Notes under the pieces: model-generated | Database searches by the model: none | What the model was told of the DNA's origin: nothing | What the model saw: the letters and a program-made list of their open reading frames with translations, nothing else | Position numbers and translations under genes: made by a program | Shown: piece after piece, positions 58,572 to 64,000 of the stretch | Numbering within the stretch: position 1 is the stretch's first letter | Layout: the number at the start of each line of letters is the position of its first letter | Origin: Dokdonella_A sp963834755 | Lineage (GTDB): Bacteria; Pseudomonadota; Gammaproteobacteria; Xanthomonadales; Rhodanobacteraceae | Assembly: GCA_963834755.1 (NCBI GenBank) | Contig: CAWICQ010000003.1 | Location: forward strand, 1 to 64,000 | Direction of reading: 5' to 3' | Length of the DNA stretch: 64,000 bases

Positions 58572-58796
58572 TCAGCCGCTGTCGTCCTTGAGGTGCACGG
58601 GTTTCGTCGGGTAGTTGATCCACACGACCGTGGCGTGACGGTTCACTGCCCATTCGTTGACCGCGACGACTTTGCCGACATCGATGTCGCTGTCCATTTT
58701 GCTTTCGCGCGCCATGCCGTTGCTGCCGCTTGTGCCCGCGCATGCCGAAACCGCGAGGCACAGGACGATTGCTGCTCCTATCGCTAGCGTTCTCAT
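58572..58796 (-). CDS. Small putative lipoprotein
   Basis: 74 residues from ATG 58796; an in-frame ATG six codons earlier is possible. The signal 'IGAAIVLCLAVSAC' ends in a lipobox. The mature part (about 50 residues) contains 'VGKVVAVNEWAVNRHATVVWINYPTKPVHL', probably one small beta unit. I do not recognise the family. It is convergent with the Smr gene, 13 bases away, and lies downstream of truD. Confidence 0.75.
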   Translation of the reverse strand: MRTLAIGAAIVLCLAVSACAGTSGSNGMARESKMDSDIDVGKVVAVNEWAVNRHATVVWINYPTKPVHLKDDSG

Positions 58797-58919
58797 CGGG
58801 CCCTCCGCATTCATGGAACACGGCGCCGCGCGACGATCGCACGCGCCGCGAAGCCACTATAGACCCGCCGGGCCGCGGAAAAACGCCGTCCATCGCAGTT
58901 TCGCTCCGTTTTGGCCGAT

Positions 58920-59951
58920 TCACGCTCTCGGCGCAAAGTCCTCGCACAACTCCCGCAACACGACGGTCGCGAAGGAGCCGGCCGGCAGGCCGAATTCGAC
59001 GATGAGCGAGCCGTCGCCTTCCCATTCGTGCCGCAGGCCCGCCGCCGCGAGACGCAAGGATCGGCGCTGCTGACCGAGGCCGGCTTTGGCGAGGCCTTCG
59101 GCGAGATCGCGGTGCGCATCGATCGCGCGCTGCTCGAGCGCGCGGACCTCGCCCGTGCTGCGCAGCTCGCCCTCGCCGATCAGCGGCCCGGTCGGGTCGA
59201 TATCGAATGCCGCGAGTCGTTTCGCAAGCTCGGGCGTCCACGGCTCCGGACCGAAAATCGAATGCGTGCCGGCGAGCATCCAGACCTCGCCATCGAGGCC
59301 GCGATCCCAGCTGCCTTCTTCGACGCGTGCTGCGAGCACAGCGTTGAAGACGAGCGAGCGCGCCGCCGATATCGCGAGGCTTCGTTCCGCTCTCGGCATG
59401 CGGCGTCCGGCGAACACCGCGCGCGCGCGTTCGATGTTGCTGGCGTCGCGACCGAAGCGCTGTTCGCCGAAATAGTTCGGAACGCCACGCGCGCCGATGA
59501 TCTCGAGACGTCGCTCGATATCGTCACGCGCACCGCGCACATTGCGCACGCGGATGCGAAATTGATTGCCGCGATGCACGCCGCGTTTCAGCTTGCGATC
59601 ATGGCGCGTCGCGGACACGACGCGCACGCCGGGAATGTCGAGGGCGGCCCAATCCGGATCCGCCCGTCCTGGCAGCTGCACCGAAAAATTCTGGCGCGTG
59701 ATCGCGTGGCGATCCTTGAGCCCCGAGTAACCGACCGCCAGCGGCGAAACGCCCGCCGCTTCGGCCAGACGGCGCGCGACCCATTCGGTATTCGCGTCGC
59801 ACTTTTCAATCGTGAGAAACGCGTGCTCGCCAACACCCGACGGCGCGAAGCCGAGTTCTTCGTCGACCCGAAAATCGCCGGGTTCGACGCGCAGCGTACC
59901 GCGCGCCGGCGGCTCTCCGTGCGCCCGCGGCAACGCACCGGCCGCGGTCAT
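58920..59951 (-). CDS. truD: tRNA pseudouridine(13) synthase TruD
   Basis: 343 residues. 'VEPGDFRVDEELGFAPSGVGEHAFLTIEK', the catalytic 'VGYSGLKDRHAITRQNFSVQLP' (Asp in GLKDRxA), 'GVPNYFGEQRFGRDASNIE' and the TRUD insertion region are clear. It makes pseudouridine 13 in tRNA-Glu. Its ATG overlaps the ispF stop by one base (TGATG), so translation is coupled. The usual neighbour surE is separated by the lipoprotein and Smr genes. Confidence 0.95.
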   Translation of the reverse strand: MTAAGALPRAHGEPPARGTLRVEPGDFRVDEELGFAPSGVGEHAFLTIEKCDANTEWVARRLAEAAGVSPLAVGYSGLKDRHAITRQNFSVQLPGRADPDWAALDIPGVRVVSATRHDRKLKRGVHRGNQFRIRVRNVRGARDDIERRLEIIGARGVPNYFGEQRFGRDASNIERARAVFAGRRMPRAERSLAISAARSLVFNAVLAARVEEGSWDRGLDGEVWMLAGTHSIFGPEPWTPELAKRLAAFDIDPTGPLIGEGELRSTGEVRALEQRAIDAHRDLAEGLAKAGLGQQRRSLRLAAAGLRHEWEGDGSLIVEFGLPAGSFATVVLRELCEDFAPRA

Positions 59952-60502
59952 CAAAGCGGATCCAGCTCGAGGCGTCGCACCAGCGAATCGAGATCGGGAT
60001 TGTCGCCGCTGACCATCTGCGAATCGCGACGCCGGACCAGCAGAACGACAGCGAACGCCGCGATGCCTTCGCCGCGGCCGGTGAAACCGAGCTTTTCGCT
60101 GGTCGTCGCCTTGACGCTGACGAGTCCGAGCGGGCAATCGAGACCGGTGGCGAGATTGCGCCGCATGGTCTCGACGTGCGGCGCTATCTTCGGCTGCTCG
60201 CAGACGATGGTGACGTCGGCGTTGCCGAGCACGTAGCCGTGTTCGCCGATGAGTCCCGCGCAGTGCAGCAGGAAGTGCCGGCTCGAGGCATCCTTCCAGC
60301 GCGAATCGTCCGGCGGAAAATGGTGGCCAATATCGCCGAGCGCGAGTGCGCCGAGGATCGCGTCGCACAACGCATGGATCACCACGTCGCCGTCGGAATG
60401 CGCGACGAGGCCATGATCGTGCGGAATGTTGACGCCGCCGAGCACGACATGATCGCCGGGTCCGAACGCGTGCACGTCAATGCCCTGCCCGATGCGCATC
60501 AT
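59951..60502 (-). CDS. ispF: 2-C-methyl-D-erythritol 2,4-cyclodiphosphate synthase
   Basis: 183 residues. 'RIGQGIDVHAF' (metal Asp and His), 'LVAHSDGDVVIHALCDAILGALALGDIGHHFPPDD' and 'VSVKATTSEKLGFTGRGEGIAAFAVVLL' are diagnostic. It forms the cyclic diphosphate in the MEP isoprenoid pathway. It starts within the end of ispD behind GGAGGA; the C-terminus is longer than usual ('SQMVSGDNPDLDSLVRRLELDPL'). Confidence 0.96.
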   Translation of the reverse strand: MMRIGQGIDVHAFGPGDHVVLGGVNIPHDHGLVAHSDGDVVIHALCDAILGALALGDIGHHFPPDDSRWKDASSRHFLLHCAGLIGEHGYVLGNADVTIVCEQPKIAPHVETMRRNLATGLDCPLGLVSVKATTSEKLGFTGRGEGIAAFAVVLLVRRRDSQMVSGDNPDLDSLVRRLELDPL

Positions 60503-61200
60503 TCCTCCGCGCGACGCAAAATGAACGCCGCAAAGGCGAGATCGGCGGGCGTCGTCACCTTGATATTGTCCTCCGCGCCGTCGACGAGCAATGGATGGTG
60601 CCCGCGCCGCTCCATCGCCATCGCTTCATCGGTGACCGCGATGCCTTCGGCGTGCGCCGCTTCGAGAGCCCGCGTCAGCTCGCCGCGGCGGAACATCTGC
60701 GGCGTCAGCGCGCGCCAGAGCGTTTCGCGCGATTCGGTCGCGAGTATGCGGCGTTCGTGGTCGGCGCGTTTGAGCGTGTCGCGCACGGGCGCGGCCAGCA
60801 GGGCTCCGCCTGCGGCAACGCCGCGCGCGACGAGCGTCGCGACGTCATCCGTCGAAATGCACGGACGCGCCGCGTCGTGGACCAGCACGAAATCCTTGGC
60901 AGCAACCTCGCTCGGCAAAGCGCGCAGGCCCGACAACACCGAACCGCTGCGTTCGGATGAGCCGGTCGCAGTGCGCACCGGTTTGCCGCGAAGGCTGGTG
61001 ATGTCGCGCCAATACGCATCGCCGTCGGCGAGCACGACCATCAAGCCGGCGATCTGCGGGCACGCGGCGAGTCGATCCAGCGTGCATTCGAGCATCGGCT
61101 TGCCGTCGAGCGGCAGATATTGCTTGGGAACGTCCGCACCGAAACGTCGCCCGCTGCCCGCCGCAGGCACGATGCACCAGAGGCGTTCAGTGGCCGCCAT
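60499..61200 (-). CDS. ispD: 2-C-methyl-D-erythritol 4-phosphate cytidylyltransferase
   Basis: 233 residues. The nucleotide-binding 'CIVPAAGSGRRFGADVPKQYLPL', 'GSVLSGL', 'VLVHDAARPCIS', 'RETLWRALTPQMFRRGEL', 'TDEAMAMERRGHHPLLVDG' and 'IKVTTPADL' define IspD. It couples CTP to MEP. It overlaps ftsB upstream by 14 bases and ispF downstream by 4, forming a tight operon. Confidence 0.96.
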   Translation of the reverse strand: MAATERLWCIVPAAGSGRRFGADVPKQYLPLDGKPMLECTLDRLAACPQIAGLMVVLADGDAYWRDITSLRGKPVRTATGSSERSGSVLSGLRALPSEVAAKDFVLVHDAARPCISTDDVATLVARGVAAGGALLAAPVRDTLKRADHERRILATESRETLWRALTPQMFRRGELTRALEAAHAEGIAVTDEAMAMERRGHHPLLVDGAEDNIKVTTPADLAFAAFILRRAEE

Positions 61201-61498
61201 TGTCGGCGGGCTTGGTCGCGTCGGCCGGTTCGACGACCTGGTAGAACGTCTCGCCGGGCTTCAACAGGCCGAGTTCGGAGCGCGCGCGTTCTTCGATGGC
61301 TTCGTCGCCGTGCTTGAGATCGTCGACTTCGGCGGACAAGGTTTCGTTGCGCGTCTTCAGTTTGACGTTCTCGGCCTTCTGCTCGCCGACGCTGTGCTGC
61401 AGGCGCCACACTTCGCGCATGCCGCCCTGACCGGTCCACAATTTGACCTGCAGCGCGATCAGCAGGATCAGAAGAATCAGAGCGGCGTAGCGCAGCAA
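61187..61498 (-). CDS. ftsB: Cell division protein FtsB
   Basis: 103 residues. One membrane helix ('LLRYAALILLILLIALQ') is followed by a periplasmic coiled coil ('EQKAENVKLKTRNETLSAEVDDLKHG') and the conserved 'EAIEERARSELGLLKPGETFYQVVE'. It joins FtsL and FtsQ in the divisome. No ATG fits: TTG 61498 with GAGG 9 bases upstream is preferred, TTG 61507 is an alternative. It starts 11 bases after the eno stop. Confidence 0.93.
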   Translation of the reverse strand: MLRYAALILLILLIALQVKLWTGQGGMREVWRLQHSVGEQKAENVKLKTRNETLSAEVDDLKHGDEAIEERARSELGLLKPGETFYQVVEPADATKPADNGGH

Positions 61499-61509
61499 CG
61501 CGTGCAACC

Positions 61510-62802
61510 TCAGCGGGCGAAATTCGGCAGGTTCGGAAATGCATCCTTGCCGGCGTAGCGCGCGGCGCGTCCGAGCGCTTCTTCGATTCTCAGCAGCTGA
61601 TTGTACTTGGCGACGCGGTCAGAGCGGCACAGCGAGCCGGTCTTGATCTGCGCCGCGGTAGTCGCGACCGAAAGATCGGCGATCGTGGTGTCTTCGGTCT
61701 CGCCGGACCGGTGCGAGATCACCGCTGCGTATTTCGCCGCGTCGGCCATCGCGATCGCTTCGAGCGTTTCGGTCAACGTGCCGATCTGGTTGACCTTGAT
61801 CAGGATCGCGTTGCCAATGCCCTTGTCGATGCCTTCGCGGAAGATCGCCGGGTTGGTGACGAAAATATCGTCGCCGACCAGCTGCACGGTCTTGCCGAGG
61901 CGATCGGTCAGCTGTTTCCAGCCATCCCAGTCGCCTTCGGCCATGCCGTCTTCAATGCTCACGATCGGATACTTCGCGCACCAGCCGGCGAAAAATTCGA
62001 CGAGCTGATCGGACGAAAGTCGCTTGCCCTCGCCTTTGAGGTTGTACTTGCCGTTCTCGAAGAACTCCGAGCTCGCCGCATCGAGGCCGAGCCAGACGTC
62101 GCTGCCCGCCGCGTAACCCGCTTTGCTGATCGCTTCGAGGATCGTTTCGATTGCTTCCTCGTTCGATTTGAGATCGGGCGCGAAGCCGCCTTCGTCGCCG
62201 ACCGCGGTCGCGAGACCATGCGACTTGAGGACGCTCTTCAACGCGTGGAAGATCTCGACGCCGGCACGCAGCGCCTCGGAAAAACTCGGCAGGCCGATCG
62301 GCAGAATCATGAATTCCTGCAGATCGACGTTGTTGTCCGCGTGCACGCCGCCGTTGATGATGTTCATCTGCGGCACCGGCAGGCGCGCCGCGCGATCGCC
62401 GGCGAGCAGCTTCCACAGCGGCACGTTGCGCGCGAGCGCGAGCGCGTGCGCGTTCGCGAGCGAGACGCCAAGCAGTGCGTTGGCGCCGAGCCTGCCTTTG
62501 TTCGGCGTGCCGTCGAGATCGATCAGTTTCCGGTCCAGCCCGGCCTGATCGGTGGCGTCGAAACCCTTGAGCGCGGCCGCGATCGGTCCATTGACGTTGG
62601 CGACGGCTTTCAACACGCCCTTGCCGAAATAGCGCGTCTTGTCGCCGTCGCGCAGCTCGACCGCTTCACGCGAGCCGGTCGATGCGCCGCTCGGCACGGC
62701 GGCGCGTCCGACCACGCCGTTGTCGAGCACGACTTCGGCTTCGAGCGTGGGATTGCCGCGCGAATCGAGGATTTCGCGCGCGTGAATTCTGCTGATGTTC
62801 AT
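61510..62802 (-). CDS. eno: Enolase
   Basis: 430 residues from ATG 62802, with GGAAAG upstream. 'IHAREILDSRGNPTLEAEVVLDNG', 'AAVPSGASTGSREAVELRDGD', 'MNIINGGVHADNNVDLQEFMILP', 'AVGDEGGFAPDL' (catalytic Glu), 'IEDGMAEGDWDGW' and 'AVISHRSGETEDTTIADLSV' are all present. It converts 2-phosphoglycerate to phosphoenolpyruvate and can be part of the RNA degradosome. First of the eno-ftsB-ispD-ispF-truD run. Confidence 0.97.
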   Translation of the reverse strand: MNISRIHAREILDSRGNPTLEAEVVLDNGVVGRAAVPSGASTGSREAVELRDGDKTRYFGKGVLKAVANVNGPIAAALKGFDATDQAGLDRKLIDLDGTPNKGRLGANALLGVSLANAHALALARNVPLWKLLAGDRAARLPVPQMNIINGGVHADNNVDLQEFMILPIGLPSFSEALRAGVEIFHALKSVLKSHGLATAVGDEGGFAPDLKSNEEAIETILEAISKAGYAAGSDVWLGLDAASSEFFENGKYNLKGEGKRLSSDQLVEFFAGWCAKYPIVSIEDGMAEGDWDGWKQLTDRLGKTVQLVGDDIFVTNPAIFREGIDKGIGNAILIKVNQIGTLTETLEAIAMADAAKYAAVISHRSGETEDTTIADLSVATTAAQIKTGSLCRSDRVAKYNQLLRIEEALGRAARYAGKDAFPNLPNFAR

Positions 62803-62816
62803 CGGCTTTCCATGGT

Positions 62817-63146
62817 TCAAACGAGGTAGTCGGCAACCGGTGTCAGCTTGAGCGGCGGCAAGCGCTCCGCGATCGCATCATGGATGCGCGCCGAAGCGAT
62901 TTCGTCCACCGGATTTTCGAACGCGCGCTCGATCGCAGCCGCATCCGGCCATCGCGCGTACGCATACCACAGCCCGTCGTCGGCCCGATGCAGCCGCGAG
63001 CCCATCGAGCCGCGCTCGTCGCGCAGGATGCGCGTGACCGTCGACCAGTCGGCGACGAACTGCTCTTCGCTGCCGGCGCGAAGCCGCCAGCGGTAGAGCA
63101 CAATGAGCGAGGACTGCGATGGCGTATTGCCTGCGGTGTGCGTCAT
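62817..63146 (-). CDS. Antibiotic biosynthesis monooxygenase (ABM)-like domain protein
   Basis: 109 residues from ATG 63146. 'LIVLYRWRLRAGSEEQFVADWSTVTRILRDERGSMGSRLHRADDGLWYAYARWPDAAAIERAF' fits a dimeric ferredoxin-like ABM fold. Such proteins include monooxygenases and many of unknown function. It lies 14 bases upstream of eno and 11 bases after the FkbM gene, so it may share the eno transcript. Confidence 0.8.
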   Translation of the reverse strand: MTHTAGNTPSQSSLIVLYRWRLRAGSEEQFVADWSTVTRILRDERGSMGSRLHRADDGLWYAYARWPDAAAIERAFENPVDEIASARIHDAIAERLPPLKLTPVADYLV

Positions 63147-63157
63147 TCGGCGATGCG

Positions 63158-63955
63158 TCACTTGTGCGCGTAGATGATGCCGGTTTGGAGCTTCAGCGCG
63201 CGCGTGATGAAGTTGCGGTATTCCTGTGTCTTGAAGCCGAGCCCGTGCAGCAGCCCGGTGAGATCGGCGTGGCTGCGGCCCGAGGCGTAGGCGTCGTGGT
63301 ATTCGAACATGATCTGCGGGATCGAGCCGAGCAGCGACTTGTCGGCGTTGAGCAGAATGTCGAACTCCGCGCCTTCGATGTCCATCTGCAGGATGTCGAT
63401 GCGATCGATGCGCTGTGTTTCGACGAGTTTCTCGAGGGTCATCGCCGGGCACACCGAGCGCGCTTCCTCCTCGACGCTCATCTTGAAGATCGAGTGGCCG
63501 CCGGAGTTGTACGGGTTCGTGTTCAGCACGATCTCGTGAATGTTCGGATCGCCGACGATCGCGAGCTCCAGCGCCTTGACGTTGGTGATGGCGTTGCGCT
63601 CGATGTTGCGCTTCAGGATGGCGAAGTTCTCCGGCAGCGCCTCGATGCTGTAGACGACGCCGCGCGGGCCGACGAGGTGCGCGTAGTTCAGCGTCGACGT
63701 GCCGATGTGGCCGCCGATCTCGATCACGACATCGCCTTCCTTGACGGTGACGGTCTGATAATCCTTCGCGCCCCATTGCTCCCACAGCACCATCTTGTCG
63801 AGCGTGTTCGGGCGATACAGGATCTTCTGGCCGAACGGGCTCGTGTAGATTCGAAGACCGCTGTCGCTTTGGTCCGGATCGCGCGGAGAGAACAGGCTTG
63901 CGGTCGGAAACACGACTTTTGAAGCGAGCAGCGCGACGAAATCACCAGCGGTCAT
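63158..63955 (-). CDS. FkbM family SAM-dependent methyltransferase
   Basis: 265 residues. The SAM motif is 'DVVIEIGGHIGTSTLNYAHLVGPRGVVYSIEALPENFAILKRNI', followed by the FkbM-typical 'LDILQMDIEGAEFDILLN'-like segment ('RIDILQMDIEGAEFDILL') and 'IMFEYHDAYAS'. FkbM enzymes O-methylate sugars or small molecules; the target here is unknown. The start at 63955 is the first ATG, with the upstream region cut by the window end. Confidence 0.88.
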   Translation of the reverse strand: MTAGDFVALLASKVVFPTASLFSPRDPDQSDSGLRIYTSPFGQKILYRPNTLDKMVLWEQWGAKDYQTVTVKEGDVVIEIGGHIGTSTLNYAHLVGPRGVVYSIEALPENFAILKRNIERNAITNVKALELAIVGDPNIHEIVLNTNPYNSGGHSIFKMSVEEEARSVCPAMTLEKLVETQRIDRIDILQMDIEGAEFDILLNADKSLLGSIPQIMFEYHDAYASGRSHADLTGLLHGLGFKTQEYRNFITRALKLQTGIIYAHK

Positions 63956-64000
63956 GAACGAGTACTCCGCGAAGCCGGAGCGCTCGTCCGAAGCGAGCGC

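Overview
The window is high-GC DNA, mostly from a gammaproteobacterium of the order Lysobacterales (Xanthomonadales), probably near Rhodanobacteraceae such as Dokdonella or Rudaea. The placement rests on the block eno-ftsB-ispD-ispF-truD ... surE-pcm-yqaA-nlpD-rpoS, the yhbY/rlmE-ftsH-folP block, the lipoprotein alpha-2-macroglobulin/pbpC pair, and four secreted proteins ending in a shared 'IFxDGFD' tail that I associate from memory with such genomes. This is a reading of the sequence, not a database result.

Layout. 1-1.73 kb: two broken genes of acidobacterial character (an unknown protein and a VWFA-related protein), apparently joined artificially to the rest. 1.7-9 kb: a ferritin-like/4Fe-4S/double-CDGSH fusion protein with a truncated gene behind it, a divergent unknown protein, a secreted beta-helix protein, a GNAT enzyme and a wax ester synthase-type acyltransferase. 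9-15.2 kb: a DUF885 peptidase-like protein, a CPA2 antiporter, two more GNAT enzymes, photolyase and a YjbR protein. 15.2-23.2 kb: an RND efflux adaptor/permease operon and mfd. 23.2-27.5 kb: an accessory-looking stretch with an AT-richer, gene-poor segment, a structured element before a SymE-like toxin gene, a HigBA toxin-antitoxin pair with a readable operator, a GFA enzyme and several copies of a palindromic repeat. 27.5-38.2 kb: two secreted repeat proteins, an ArsR/SRPBCC pair with two operators, an ECF sigma factor coupled to a large Ser/Thr kinase with a TPR-type sensor half, an outer-membrane protein, a DUF3574 lipoprotein and a DinB protein. 38.3-49 kb: alpha-2-macroglobulin and PBP1C, an LRR protein, and a class IV aminotransferase coupled to a P-loop sulfotransferase-like protein. 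49-64 kb: housekeeping genes (folP, ftsH, rlmE, yhbY, rpoS, nlpD, yqaA, pcm, surE, truD, ispF, ispD, ftsB, eno) ending in a monooxygenase-fold protein and an FkbM methyltransferase.

Sequence quality matters. Reading frames break in the RND permease (three times), mfd (once clearly, probably twice), the alpha-2-macroglobulin and nlpD. Every one is explained by a single extra base, usually in a short mononucleotide run. This looks like systematic over-calling rather than pseudogenes. The left-end fragment shows the opposite (missing bases) in its first gene, supporting a separate origin.

The most interesting leads are the C-terminal DGFD tail shared by four otherwise unrelated exported proteins, the multi-iron-centre fusion protein with its unknown divergent neighbour, and the structured element in front of the SymE-like gene in the toxin-antitoxin island.
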